64,000 nucleotides of DNA from Aplysia californica (GCF_000002075.1 NW_004797291.1:1822813-1886812); one strand, 5' to 3'; positions 1 to 12,115 are shown, counted from the stretch's first letter. Notes: a model not told the origin generated them from the sequence alone. Program-made: numbers and translations.

Positions 1-1219
1 GGGGTGCCTCAAGAAGAAGGTGAGGAGGAAGAGGGAGAAAAGGGGGTGGGGCAGAACATATTGACCTTAAACTCAACATAATTTAAGATTGACCTAGATT
101 TCAAGATGATGAGATGGTAAGATAATTCACAAACAGACGTCACGAAATCAGTTTTCTTGCCACCGGCAACAGAAATTGATCCGATGCGTTTCGTTATACC
201 TGTAGTTTTGAAACCTATGACTGAGATAAAGGAGAAAACATTAGAAAAAAGGTTTAAGTAGACAGAAGATAAGATGATGCACTACGTCATACGTCTGTAT
301 GTAATTGCTCCTGCATCTTATTGTCACCAGCAGTATAAAACCACAGTAGGCTTACTGAAAAGTGCAGTCGCGTATTATTGACGCATTGAGATAGCATCGT
401 TCAGATATCCTTGGGCCTCATCGTGATGACATCGGTTATGAGGTACAGCGTTTTGTTTTTGTTTTTTGCTTTATCGTCGATATTCTTGTTTGTTGCTGAT
501 TTTGCAATCGTTTTGCTATTTTGCTGCTGTTGTAGTTCTTTTCTGTTTTCTGTTTTGTTATTGTTGCTGTTGTGTTTTCTTGTTTGAGTAGTTAGCCGTT
601 CAAGAAGGGGCTGTTGTTTTTCTTCGTTGTCGTTGTCGTTGCTGTTTGTTTAGTCGTTTATTGTTTGTTTGTTTGCTTGTTTGTTTGTAAGTTTGTTTGT
701 TTGTTTTTTTGGGGGGATACATGGTTATAGGAGTTTATTCTGGTTGTGTTGTTGTTGCTGCTATTGTTTTTGGTGGAGGGGGGGTGAAGGAGAGAGGAGT
801 AGGACGGCGTTATTTTCTTCAAAAAGGCGAGGAGGGGGGGCATTGCTTTAAAAAACTTTTAGAGACAACGTAGCTCAGTGAACTTTGGTCTTCTAAGTAA
901 AGTACAGTGGGAAAAAATCAGAAGCAAATCATGAATTGAAGTAAATATTTCAAAGGACAGTCGATTATTTAACTGTTGAGTTACTGCTTCAGGCAGTGAT
1001 AATGCATGCACATTATAAGCACAATAAGTTGGCGCAGGTCCCAGTAGAGTTTGTCGCAACCAGACATTCACTTTGTTAAAAGATGTGAGTTGCGCATTAG
1101 AAAGAGAGGGGGGGGAGAGAAAGAGGCAGAGAGAGAGGAGAAAGAGAGCGAAGGGAGAAAGAGGGTAAGAGATAGAAACAGATTTAGAGAAAGAGAGACC
1201 ACGAAACGCACGCGCGCAC

Positions 1220-1223
<4 letters not shown>

Positions 1224-1301
<78 letters not shown>
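1224..1301. repeat. GA microsatellite
   Basis: About 38 GA units followed by imperfect GA/GGGA. Long open frames here (Arg-Glu or Leu-Ser dipeptides) are artefacts of the repeat. Confidence 0.95.
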
Positions 1302-1304
<3 letters not shown>

Positions 1305-1753
1305 AGGGGGAGGGAGGGAGGGAGAGAGGGAAAGAAAGAAGAAATACAGAACGAGACAGACATACAAGAAGCGGGACAGATACTTTTAACGGAGAAACGC
1401 TTGTTCGTCGACATTTTGGTAATCCACTTTCATGCTACCCACACTCCTAACATAAAAAAACTAACTGAGAATAAATTGTTTGCCCTTTTCTCTTGTCTAC
1501 CTTACCTTCCCGCTTCTCCCAGGCTGTCTTTCTAGATATATCCGCCCGTCTCGTGTCTTGGCCTACAAGCAATCTATCTTTGTTTCTAACGTTAACCCAT
1601 GTTTTAGGAGGTGGACCACATTTGTTTTTTATCAAGGCCCAAGAGTAGATTACACCATTACAACACACAAGAAAACAAGAAAAGCTGGTTTTAATCTCGT
1701 CGGAAATGGGATTTTCTTAAATAGAGCTGGGAAGGGGGCGCCCGGGGCGGGGG

Positions 1754-1766
<13 letters not shown>

Positions 1767-1828
<62 letters not shown>
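1767..1828. repeat. GA microsatellite
   Basis: About 31 uninterrupted GA units after an AAAG-rich lead. Confidence 0.95.
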
Positions 1829-1831
<3 letters not shown>

Positions 1832-2233
1832 CAAGTCCTATTAACCTTTCCGCAAAGAAAGTAAATTGGAAATATTGACGTGTTGAAGACATATAGGAGT
1901 ATCGCTTTCAGAGACACCAGTGAACACGCTTACTCATTTCCATTCCTTGACTCTCAAATTGATCTCTCGTGCAATATACTGCCGCAGGTCACCGCCTTTT
2001 ATTGCATGTGACCCCGTTTTGCCCTTGCGTCGTCTCTCTCTTTAAGTGAGAGAGATACCATCTGTTCTCTTAGGGGACAGTGGTGAGGTTGACGTGAGGA
2101 GCAAAGACGTCCTCAGTTTCTCCTGCTTTGAGAGGTAGTAAACTCATTTGACCCTCTGGTAACGGATTATATTTTAAGTTGCGTTTCCTTTTTCGCCACA
2201 CACGGAGTGGACCAGCTGAGGTTAAACGAAGTT

Positions 2234-2250
2234 ATGGCGGAGAGGAGCAA
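2234..2250 (+). CDS. Candidate first coding exon of the coiled-coil gene
   Basis: ATG GCG GAG at 2234, with G at -3 and +4, is followed by a possible donor CAA|GTTAGT at 2251. The exon would end in phase 2, which is what exon 5920 needs, giving MAERSK joined to WSNLSQ. T at donor position +3 is unusual. A phase match happens by chance one time in three, so this is only a candidate. Confidence 0.25.
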
Positions 2251-2795
2251 GTTAGTGAAAATGTTAAAATTCTATCCATATTTTTTGCATGACTGTTTTT
2301 CTTCTTTTTCTGTCAGTCTTATGCAATTGTGATGTATATAACCCCATGGAGTTTATGTGCTTTTCAAAGTTATGGCTGGTTTTTCAGAAGTTTGAGCCTG
2401 AATGGTTTGTTTCGTTATTTTTCGGTTGGTTGGGTTTTGGGGTTTTTTTAGTCACTTGCAAAATTGAGTGAATTAGGAACAGTTTATACAGTTGTATTTT
2501 ATCAATATATACCCGATATGATCCTGCTTTGCTTTAAAATGTTTCTTATAGTTTTATCCCTATAACTAGTCTAAGTGTAAAAATATGTTCATGCAGAGCA
2601 CAAAAGTCATTGATAATATGCATAACTGGTAAAAGTAAATATGCTTTGAAAAGATAACAAAAGTATAATCTAATAATTAAAACTAAATAATGTCATCACG
2701 ACCCGTTACTGTTTTACAATCATTATTAGCAATAACATTGTTACTCATTATTATCATTCACACTGATAGAGTAATAATTTGTTGTTTGTATTATT

Positions 2796-2886
2796 ATTGT
2801 ATTATTTATTATTATTATTATCATTATTACTGATGTTGTTGTTGTTGTGGCTGTTATTACTACTATTGTTATTCTTCTTCTTCTTC

Positions 2887-2980
<94 letters not shown>

Positions 2981-3003
2981 CATCATTATAATTATTATTA
3001 ATT
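2796..3003. repeat. ATT triplet repeat
   Basis: Imperfect then long, nearly pure TTA repeat (2887-2984), with a short TTC stretch at its left edge. Confidence 0.95.
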
Positions 3004-3169
3004 TATCACACTATTATTAATGTTGTTGTCATAAATCAAATTTATTGTTATTACTTTAGTGTATTATGACTAATATACCAATATCATTATTGCCATCGCT
3101 ATTGTAAGCAATTTTATTGTTATTGTTATGTTACATTCTCCCCCTCCTCTGTCTCTCTCCTTCTGTGTT

Positions 3170-3320
<151 letters not shown>

Positions 3321-3389
3321 TGTGCGTGCGCGCACGCCCTCCCTCGTATGACTATGTGTGCGCGCATGTTTATCTCAATCTCTCTTTTC

Positions 3390-3425
3390 ACTCTCTTTCT
3401 CTCTATCTCTCTCTATTTCTCTCTT

Positions 3426-3511
<86 letters not shown>

Positions 3512-3518
3512 TCTCTCT
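3390..3518. repeat. CT microsatellite
   Basis: TCTCTCTT-type lead, then about 40 CT units. It lies only 70 bases from the GT tract, so the two form one compound repeat. Confidence 0.95.
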
Positions 3519-5399
3519 TCGACGATGTCCGGTTCAACCAGTCTCAGACGAAAACAGCCCATTATGGTCCCTGTGGGCAGACTATCGATCACAACTGTTC
3601 ACGCAAAGCATCAAAAAACCAAAGTCCACTTGAAAATGTATGCAACTGGGTCGTTTATAGCAGTCTCAATTTCCTTTCAAAGTATTTCAGTCGCTTCTAA
3701 TAGGCCAAATAAACATAGTAATGTGCAAAACTCTGCTCCACAAAACGAACAGTGAACCCTTCGCCTCTCGGAATACCTCAGAAAATTTGGTTTGTTTGCC
3801 TTTCTCTGTTCGGCTTCTGTGAATAGAGTCATTGTGTTCCAACGAAAGAGTCATTCGTTTCCCTTGCACATTAGCTGTAAGCTGACAAGAAAAGTACTTA
3901 ATTACCATTTGATGACCCTAGACAGATTGCTCCTTGACGTGGTGACGTTGGTGTGAACTCAGGGTCACCGGTAAGGCATTGTCGAGAGACGGGGTGCACT
4001 ACCTTCTTAGTCCAGGGGCGAAATTGTATGCCATAAGATCAGAGTTTCAGCGGGCCCAAATCACAAACTTAGGCATTACAAAAGCTGGAAGAATATGTGT
4101 TCACAGTACAGCGGCAAAGAAAACAGTTTTTGACAAGGTTTGGACATTCATTTTTTAGAACTCTATAACTTCTAACAAAAAACATAATTGTGCATGGTTT
4201 TCGGTGTCTTGGAGATACGTGTATTATTTTTTCTTTATTGTCAAGATATAAGACTATCAGTTAAAAACTGTAAGATGCATTCAAAGCTGCCAATAGTGAG
4301 GAAGATGCTAGGAATTTTTCTTTTCATTTTGTGGTTGCTTTTTTTTTCGGTTTGTTTGTTTTTTGGGCTTTTTTGGTTTGTTTCTTTGTTTTCTTTTGGG
4401 GTTGGTAGTTTTTTGTGGGGGTGGGGGGGGGGAGGTTGGGGGTTGGGGTTTTTTTTAAGAGTCTGAAAATCTATCTCATGCCTGGCTATCCGGCTGAGCA
4501 AGAAATGAAAGAAGTAGTGAAATAACGGTCTGTTGGGTTTGGGTTTTTTTCAATTAGAAAACTTACTCCATAATGTAAAACGAGTTTCCAGGTACAATGG
4601 TGTGGTCCCAAATTGTAAATGAATAATAAATAGCACATGTATAGCCCATATCTCCGCTCAACAACAAGCCCTATGCGCTTTACACTGCATTATTGTTGGC
4701 ACATGCCTTGAATTTTAAGTTTCAATTTTAAGAGCCTTTAATTTTTCAACCCACCATTGTCGGCCATATCAATAATCTACCTTATTGCTTATTGCATTTC
4801 GAACTAAAGGGACCAGAACACTGCTGCTTGGTAAAAAGAAAAGATTTTTGAGGGGCAGGGAGGCTTTTTCGGTGGATTTATGAATGTGTGGAGAGTTGCA
4901 GCTTTGCCAAGCCTTCTCGTTTGTGTATTTATAGGGGAGAGGAAGGGTAAGCGTACAAACGCTGTCTTTAGGTATAAAAAGGTCATGCCGAAGGGGAATG
5001 AGAGATTGCATATACCTTGCACTTAATTTCACAGTAAGGTGGTTAATGATGTCTCCAGAGAGGGGTTTTATTTCTTAATTCAAACATTGTCTAAGAAATA
5101 ACTGCACTCCAAAGATTCTAAAACCGGAGCTCTCTAAAAAGAATACATGTACTTTTACTACAGTACTACAGTGATTGGGAAAGGGTGGCAATTAATGAGA
5201 CGTGTCATTAACAGTTTAATTGAACGTTTGAGAAGCAATGGATTATGTTGTGTTGAAGAAATTAAACCTAAAAAAGAAACTGAAAGTTGAACTACTTTTG
5301 TTGTCAAATTTATTATTTCAAAATCGGTGAATGTTTGAAAAAGAAAAACATGTGTTATTCTTCCCTGTTTCGTTGATCCTTCCAGATAGTGTATACCCC

Positions 5400-5672
5400 A
5401 CGCTGGGGGAAATGTGGCCTACAGGAATGGTACTCGTCTTTCATGCCAAAGGTATGGGTTCAAACCGGTACGTGATGGCTTGATAAAATTTCTCTTCTTC
5501 TTTTTCTTCTACTGTTTCTGTTGCTTATTTCTCCTCTTCCTCCTGTCATCCTCATTTTGAAAAAGCAGTGAAGAAAAACCATGTTAAGTGCTTTTCCCGA
5601 GGACTTAGCGTCGGGCCCCTGATGGGATTCAAACCCATGACCTATTGGATACTATCCCGGCAGCCAGACCCC
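5400..5672. mobile_element. SINE-like segment with tRNA-type boxes
   Basis: GTATGGGTTCAAACC (plus, near 5452) and, on the minus strand, TGGCTGCCGGGATAG with GGGTTTGAATCCC (near 5640) look like pol III boxes. The block TTAAGTGCTTTTCCCGAGGA resembles 12017-12040. The exact limits are not clear. Confidence 0.4.
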
Positions 5673-5723
5673 CAAACGACCATCACCGCTCGTAATAATT
5701 CCCATATTGTACATTCACAGACA

Positions 5724-5896
5724 CAGTCGAATCTGCGCTAACGGCCACCTGTCCAAGAAAACCACCTGCACAAATGACCACTTCCTGCTTGTTCTTTCTC
5801 TTATAATTATCATGGACTCTGTCCAAGACGTCCACCTGTCTAAGACAGCCACTTTTCTCTTGAACAATGAGTGACCGTCTTAGACAGTTTGGACTA
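5724..5896 (+). mobile_element. TA-type element, ACGGCCACC family, short copy
   Basis: It starts CAGTCGAATCTG, then AACGGCCACCTGTCC, and ends with a degraded GTCTTAGACAGTTTGGACT. It keeps little more than the two ends. It stops 23 bases before the acceptor of exon 5920. Confidence 0.6.
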
Positions 5897-5919
5897 TATT
5901 GTATTTTGTATTTGTCCAG

Positions 5920-6340
5920 GTGGTCCAACCTGTCTCAAGTGATCGGACGAGCCTGTTCGCCGGTGTCCTCGCCGACCATCCAGCGCGCCAACAGAGGCGG
6001 CAGGCAAGGTCAGAACTCTCCCTCCCCCGGCTCCACAAGCTGCCCCGACACCTTCATCATTAACAGCGGCAGCAGCAGCAACAACGACAACAGCAACAAC
6101 AACAACAATAATATCTACAACAGCAACGCCGACAGCATCAGCAGCAACAGCAGCCTGAGCAGCCTGACTGCGTCCATCACCAGCAGGGAAGGTGGAGAGC
6201 AGACAATGGCGTCCAACATGTCTTTCGCGGACTGGCGTCAAGCGAGCAACGAGAGTCTTATGACGACAGCTGAGAACCTCTTGGATAATTTAGAGGATGT
6301 AGCTGATATACTCACTGAGATAGACGACAAATACATTACG
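5920..6340 (+). CDS. Coiled-coil gene, Ser/Asn-rich exon
   Basis: Acceptor TTTGTCCAG ends at 5919 and donor GTGAGG starts at 6341. Imperfect AGC/AAC triplet runs at about 6067-6165 encode Ser and Asn homopolymers. The exon leaves in phase 0. The end of a short inverted-repeat element (5724-5896) lies only 23 bases before it. Confidence 0.7.
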
Positions 6341-9300
6341 GTGAGGCCTACATTTTTTTTGCCTCGATATCATATGCATGTAGAAGAATGAACAGTAGAT
6401 GTCTGTGTTGAGAGAATGTCAATCTTTAGAGGCTTAAATTTAATGTCACAATGAGCTCCGAGTTGTGGATTTATTTTTTTTTAGATTTTTTGTTTTACCG
6501 GCAAGGTCCATTTTGTGTATAGTTGGGGTTTTCCATTGTTATTATATAGAATATTTCCTATCGCGGATTGCCGAGTTCATGAATACGATGTCTCTGATAC
6601 AAAAACCTATATTTTGTACTTAGGTCTCTCTTTAAGAAGAGTATGCAAAAAATGTTGTGAGGTGTTTCTTGTTTTATGCTTGAACCTTCAAAAGCATTTT
6701 TTGGCTACTCAACAGGAAGGGGGGGGGGCTTTTTATAGCTCTTCGACACCCGTTGAGGCAGGTTTAATGTATTTATGCCGACGTATATCCAGGTGTTTGG
6801 GCAGCTTCTTTCCTGAATGGTTCCAGATCTCCCATGTGGTCGAATTGTTTTCTTTGAAGACACTCTCTGTTGTTTTGTTTTTTTATTTAAGCAACACACA
6901 GTAGGATCTTGGGAATTACAGTGAATGTAGTGGGGGTTTTAATCGTTCAATCTTTAAGCTTCATTTTCCACTGGCGATGTGAAGGAGAGAATGGTTGTGA
7001 ACGAAATCTCATTTTAAAAATAATATTAGATGTCTGAAAGCTGCTCTAGGTTCTCTTGGAGAACCCGTTCCTGGTAAAAAGAGGTTGACCATAGTACTTC
7101 AAAAGTCGTAGGTTATCTGAAAATAAGACCCTCACTGTAGAAGAAATGGCTACTGATAATTGAGCAGTCAAGCTTGCTTTGGGGAAGCGTTTACTCTCCA
7201 GTAGGCGTCATTGTCATTTGATGAGCTTTTCTAAAAACCCTGAAATTGAATTTCGGTTAAGATCGATCTTCGAGGAAGACAGTTTCATAGAAGCATTCCA
7301 GCTAACACCTTAATAAACCTATAGAGGTCTAACTCTTTGAAGAATCGTTATATTTTAACTTGAAGCAAATCTTTTCAAAAATGTTTGGCTTGATCTTCTG
7401 ATACCTTTGATATACGCCACTCTGGCGCCTTGCACTCATTCTTCCAAGAATTGAAGGTTTTAATCTTTAGAATCAGTGTCACTCCGAAATTACCTCAGTT
7501 CGTTTTCCATCACGATAAAGGATTATTTGACAAAAGTTATTGCTGTTTACGTAACTTCTCCTTTGAGCAGTCAAACTATGAGGAGGGCTTTCTTTCTAAA
7601 TAAAAAAACGTACAACAGTTCACCAAAAGTTGTCTTTGAACTAGGAGCTCCTCTTGTGGAAGTGGCTGCTAATTTATGTCAGCCTCATTTTGGTTGAGTT
7701 GATAACTTGCTCAGCTGAGAGGCTGAAGACTCTGGTTCGAACTTTGTCGTTGGGCGTCATTTGTTTGGGGAGCTTCCGTAGCTCTAAACTAGCCAGTTTT
7801 ATCAAAGATAGACAGTAAATTTATCAGTCCATTGTCACAAATAACCTTACAGTGTTGAAGAGGCATTTAACCCAAACATTAACCTTCACTTTACTTTACT
7901 ATTTACTTTTTCTGTCCTCTTCTGCCCCCCAAGTATTGAGGAGGTGTACAACTGTCTCGGACGTGGGCTGGGTATGTTGCCTTTTTGGTCCTCATGTTGT
8001 TCCTTTGGAGAGTCTCTTTGACTCTTTCAGTCCATCTTTTTCTTGGTCTTCCTTACCGTACCATATCTAAAGTAGCCACGTAATAATAGTTTATTGTTTT
8101 CACTTGTGTACCCCACTGATCGTCGCTGGTTTGGGTGCTCTGCTGTGGTCCTGCTCCTTCTTTCCAGTCGAACATCTATCATCCGTAGCTCTTCTTCTTT
8201 TTCTTTTTTTTTTGTATGTAACTCTTTAGTAACACTGCTAACCTTTGGTACTTATATGATCTATTTGTGTTTTAAGTGCCGTATAACTCTTATCAAAAAA
8301 TAAAACGTAAACCCCAACAGAGCGCAGAGAACGAGGAGGTGGACGACGCGAGGGCCAGCATCATCCAGCGGTTCCACGAGGGCGTGGAGTCTGCCCGCAA
8401 TGTGGTGGGCGTGCTCAAAAGGGAGAAGTGGCGACTCAGTAAGCGAGAGATGAGCGTGGAGCTCAAGATGGGAGAACTGGAAGACTACAAGTCCCATCTC
8501 AGGAGTGATATGGTGAGGCTTTGTTGTCTTGGTATGCAAAATGTCCCTTTGTTCAAACATTGTTTCCCTTGTATTATTATGTCCTTATCTTGTCTGTCCA
8601 TAAATCTCAGTCTACTTCTCGGGTCCTCCTTCTTTTTTTCCGTGAAAATGGCCGTTATAAATTGTTTCTCGTTGTTTTTTTTAAGCTGTAAAAGAGTGTT
8701 TATGCCCTCCTTGATAGAACTGCAGCCCTATTGATTTATTGTTCCGTTCTAAACAAGATCAAAAGATAGAAAGAAGTTTGAAATAATGGTTTAGACTGAT
8801 TAACCTGCTCATCCAAAAGGACGAGTAGAAAAATATTTGAACGCCCCCCCCCCACACTCCCTTTTCCCCCAACTGAGTCAAAATATCTTGTATAATATGC
8901 ACTTAATACATGTACAGTAGATGGGTTGTACATTTACAAGTCAAAATCTAAGCAACATTTATTATTGCACGTGTTTCTTTTAATTTTGTTATTAGCTCTT
9001 ATCCGTATCCAATCTTTTGTCCCGCAGTCTTCTCTGAACCAAACAGTTGACGCACTGAGCATGCGCGTGGTACAGCTGGAGAATCAATTGGTAGAGGCAC
9101 AGGAAGTACAAGAAAATCTGGAGGCGGAAGTAGCCGAACACAAGCGGTGTATGGAGGACGCCACGCAAAAATATTCCGGTACTTATCGTTATTATTGTTT
9201 GGTATTTTTGTTGTGTGGGGTTGGGGTTTTTTGTTGTTGTTGTTGTTGTTTTGGTTTGTTTGTTTGTTTGTTTTTGTTGGTCTTTTTTTGGGGGGGGGGG

Positions 9301-10661
9301 TGGGTTTTGTCTTACGTAAGAATTTTTTTGGATAGGTGAACAGCTAGTCAACGCAAAATAAGATCATATTTTGCTTAAAGACTGGTTATGGCAAATTCTA
9401 ATGCCGATATATAAATAGAAGAGGCAGAGAGCTCATCAAACAGGAGTTGAGAAGTTGAACGTCCTTTTAAGGCGTTGAATAGAAATAGTTGTATGTTGGC
9501 TTTCTTTCGTGTAGGTGTTTTAACTCCCATATTGACACAATTAATATATTTGGATAATTTAGGCTTCGACCCTGCCTGTCAGGGTCAATCCAGTCAGAAA
9601 CGAACTCAACATCCCAGCAAAAAGTCTGAGATACTCGATAAAAATATTCCACTCTCGAGAATCGAACTCGGATCTCCTGTGTGCGACAGCGACGCCCTTA
9701 ACCGTTACACCACAGACACTGGAACACTGAACGGGTTAGTTTGAACACAGACCAATCAGATCCATGGTTATAGCTCCAAACTTACAGGATATATACAATG
9801 GAGGCTGAGTATAATGCAAACTAATCTTTTAGAAAAGAACTTTTGATCGCGGATGTAGTTTTGTGTCAAATTCAACACACTCGGAAAAACAGGGGGAATA
9901 ACGATGATCCAGCCGAAACCGAGTAAGCTAATTGGCGTGCCCTTTATCTGTGACTAACATCAGCTATCATCACTTTTAAGCGAGTTCTTGTTGGCTTTCT
10001 TGTGTGTGTATTTCAGGTCTTTTTCTCCTTCTCAGTGATACTATTGCTACAATTAACTTCTTGAAACACTTGGCTGTTATAGCAACGTCCTTAAAGCATA
10101 CCAATGATTTTGGTGGTTTTAATATGGGCAATTTTACGTCCCCATCAGCACAGTTTTTATCATTTAGGAGGCGAGCTTCTGACAGTGCCTGTCAGGGCCA
10201 AGCCGAGCTGAGGAGGAGACATCATTTCAGCAGAAAGACAGAGATACTCAATCAAAATTGTCCACATTCGAGAATCGAACTCGGGTCTCCTGTGTACGAC
10301 AGCAACGCCGTTAATCACTACAACACAGGCACCGGTCAATGATGTTTACCCCTGCATAGTTATTTTACACCGTATTAAAGATGACGTAAGAATCTGCTAA
10401 TCAATTTTATAATACGCGTTTATGATGTAAATGTCTTACAAATCCGAAATAAGCTTCATTTTCTTCCTTTCTCTTACCACTCAGAACTTCTGAAAGAAAA
10501 GAACGCAGTGTCCAAGGAACTAGGGACACTGAAAAGCCACACGATGGACACATTGAGCAGTGAGAACAGCATGCTGAAGAACGAGATCATGGTGCTTAGG
10601 GATGAGAACCACAAGCTTAAGGTATTACCTTGTCAAGTACCACTGTAAGCGCTCAGACATA

Positions 10662-10742
<81 letters not shown>

Positions 10743-11524
10743 ACCATACATACATACACGTACACACAAACATACACACACACTAACAAGAGAGAGAGAG
10801 AGGGGGGGGGCAGGCTCAGATGTTATCTTGCTCGACTTTGTTGGAGCGGATGAACCTGTTTCGAATCCCCAGTAGAGCTTTCTTGAACTTGGACTGTTTG
10901 CGGAGTTTTCTAAAAAGACTCCCCACTACACAACTCGGTCCAATAGGAGATGGACGTTAAATTTCGAGGTCTCGCCTCCCCACCACCCCTCTCCCAAATA
11001 ATCTCACAGTGTTACATTTTACTTTACTTTTATCCGCCGCTTATACCCTTTTGGAGGTCGCGGGAAAAAAGAGATGTCTCTCTCTGTCGCCAGCCGGAGA
11101 GCTTGGGTCAGGGGGATGCCGTGGGTGGTTAATGTTTCCCTGACTTCATCTATCCAGGTCTTTCTAGGTCGCCCTCTAGCCTTGTTGCCATCGAATTTTT
11201 TTATGTAGGCACGTTGTGCTGGATTGTGTGTTGGTAATCGTGCTGTATGCGGCCATGAAATCCACAATTGATTTTGCTGGTGTTATTGAACATTGTATTT
11301 TGTTTTCAATGCTAACATAACATTCTGGTCTCCTCTTCCACCAGGAACTGATCCGCGGCGCTGAGACACACCCACAGCAGAACGATGACGACCACTTGGC
11401 GCGACTGACACGTGACTTTCTCAAAGAACTCTCCAGTCTAGAAGTAGAGAAAACAATCCACGGAGACGATTCCGTCGCCGAGCTACAAGACCAAGACAGT
11501 AGCAAACTAAATGGCACATTGTGA
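5920..11524 (+). CDS. Coiled-coil protein of unknown identity, five 3' exons
   Basis: Five exons join with consistent phases: 5920-6340, 8321-8512, 9028-9178, 10485-10621 and 11345-11524 (stop TGA 11522-11524). All have AG acceptors and, except the last, GT donors. The first visible exon encodes a low-complexity Ser/Asn-rich segment followed by an acidic helical stretch (MTTAENLLDNLEDVADIL). Exons at 8321, 9028 and 10485 encode charged heptad-like helix typical of coiled coils (for example LENQLVEAQEVQENLEAEV). The last exon gives a charged tail ending SSKLNGTL, which is not a classical class I PDZ ligand because the -2 residue is Gly. The visible part is about 360 residues. I do not recognise the family; coiled coils are hard to assign by eye. 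Exon 5920 begins with the third base of a codon, so at least one upstream exon exists. Exon structure is well supported; function is unknown. Confidence 0.75.
6341..7919. other. Intron of the coiled-coil gene
   Basis: I see no repeat with a clear boundary and no exon between the donor at 6341 and the LINE fragment at 7920. Confidence 0.5.
7920..8068 (-). mobile_element. LINE C-terminal fragment
   Basis: The minus strand reads RPRKRWTERVKETLQRNNM, the same kind of LINE tail as at 11013-11270 but a different copy. It is intronic. Confidence 0.55.
8090..8298 (+). mobile_element. LINE-type 3' tail repeat
   Basis: It matches the segment at 61010-61215: GGTTTGGGTGCTCTGCTGTGG-like block, pyrimidine stretch, TAACACTGCTAACCTTTGG, CTTATATGATC and terminal AAGTGCCGTATAA. 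It is in the same orientation as the gene and stops about 25 bases before exon 8321. Confidence 0.6.
8321..8512 (+). CDS. Coiled-coil gene, exon
   Basis: Acceptor AACCCCAACAG ends at 8320 and donor GTGAGG starts at 8513. It contributes exactly 64 codons (SAENEEVDDARASIIQ...), phase 0 to 0, charged and helical. A repeat tail ends about 25 bases upstream. Confidence 0.8.
9028..9178 (+). CDS. Coiled-coil gene, exon
   Basis: Acceptor TTTTGTCCCGCAG ends at 9027 and donor GTACTT starts at 9179. It encodes SSLNQTVDALSMRVVQLENQ and onward, a regular heptad pattern, and leaves in phase 1. Confidence 0.8.
9556..9722 (-). mobile_element. tRNA-derived SINE, family C
   Basis: The minus strand carries an A box (GTGTAACGGTTAAGGGCG) and B box (GTTCGATTCTC), ending CTGACAGGCAGGGTC. 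It pairs with the copy at 10181-10338. It is in a coiled-coil gene intron. Confidence 0.65.
10181..10338 (-). mobile_element. tRNA-derived SINE, family C
   Basis: Second copy, with the same B box (GAGTTCGATTCTC on the minus strand) and the CTGACAGGCAC end. It is about 150 bases before exon 10485. Confidence 0.65.
10485..10621 (+). CDS. Coiled-coil gene, exon
   Basis: Acceptor CTCTTACCACTCAG ends at 10484 and donor GTATTA starts at 10622. The split codon G|AA rebuilds Glu, giving YS-ELLKEKNAVSKELG. Phase 1 to 0. A CT/CA microsatellite begins about 40 bases after the donor. Confidence 0.8.
10661..10800. repeat. Compound CT/CA/GA microsatellite
   Basis: CT (10661-10687), CA (10688-10737), degenerate CATACA, then GA. 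It begins 40 bases after a splice donor. Confidence 0.95.
11013..11270 (-). mobile_element. LINE C-terminal fragment
   Basis: On the minus strand it reads HTARLPTHNPAQRAYIKKFD, then ARGRPRKTWIDEVRETL and ALRLATERDI, the conserved tail of many LINE pol proteins. It lies in the last intron of the coiled-coil gene, ending about 75 bases before exon 11345. Confidence 0.7.
11345..11524 (+). CDS. Coiled-coil gene, last coding exon
   Basis: Acceptor CTTCCACCAG ends at 11344. The exon gives 59 codons and TGA. The acidic, non-repetitive tail includes DDDHLARLTRDFLKELSSLE. A poly(A) signal AATAAA lies at 12839-12844. Confidence 0.8.
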   Translation, partial: ELIRGAETHPQQNDDDHLARLTRDFLKELSSLEVEKTIHGDDSVAELQDQDSSKLNGTL

Positions 11525-11944
11525 TGTTTTAAATGGACAAACTGCTGATCCGACCATTAGTCCTTTGAACCCAGAAGGCCGGGAAAACCGCCAAGAGGCG
11601 CATTTCTCGGCATCCCATAAGGCGGGTGCACCTTTGGCTCAACACTTTCAACTAATCGATTAGTCCAGGGACGGGTATTTGGGAAACGTCGAGACAATAG
11701 ACCTAAAGGTACAGGATTCAAGGGCTTTTTTTAAAGTTAAAGAAACAGAAGCAGTTCTTCTCCGGGCAGGAAGCATATGCTGCCGGTGGTTATCCCAATT
11801 CTCATAGTTTGAGTTTGAAGTGGAATGGATGATATTAGTTGAGGTTGTTTTTTATTAACCTTACAAAAAGGACAGTCGTCTGTCGCCTGAGTTTAGTCAA
11901 ATGGTATATAGGTTTATCGCCCCTATCAACACTATTAGGTCATG

Positions 11945-12115
11945 TAAGAGGAGGGACCTCCGAGTTTAACGCCCTTCTCCGAAAGGACCGAGTCAAATGG
12001 GAAATTCATGTACGTAAAGTGCCTTTCCCAAGGACACAACGTCAGACCGAGCTGAGGCTCTGTGCTAAGTCAGACCACATTCATTCAGCAAGTCGGGTGT
12101 GCATGATCTGACCAG
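11945..12115 (+). mobile_element. SINE-like fragment
   Basis: GTAAAGTGCCTTTCCCAAGG ACACAACGTC (12017-12046) matches the core block at 5587-5616. No clear B box remains. It would lie within the 3' UTR of the coiled-coil gene if the poly(A) site at 12839 is used. Confidence 0.4.

Larger units (their letters stand above)
1..2233. other. Left flank without a supported gene
   Basis: Upstream of the candidate first exon. It holds TTG-rich sequence (450-720), two GA tracts and a C/G-rich patch at 1740. A TATAAAA at 335-341 has no coding exon that would make it a convincing promoter. Nothing else is recognisable. Confidence 0.6.

Noticed and set aside
332-345. TATA box promoter
   Set aside because: TATAAAA exists, but no coding exon or start signal follows within 1.8 kb that would support it.
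1051-1389. Arg-Glu-rich 112-codon open frame
   Set aside because: Comes from the GA microsatellite; no start context, splice or domain support.
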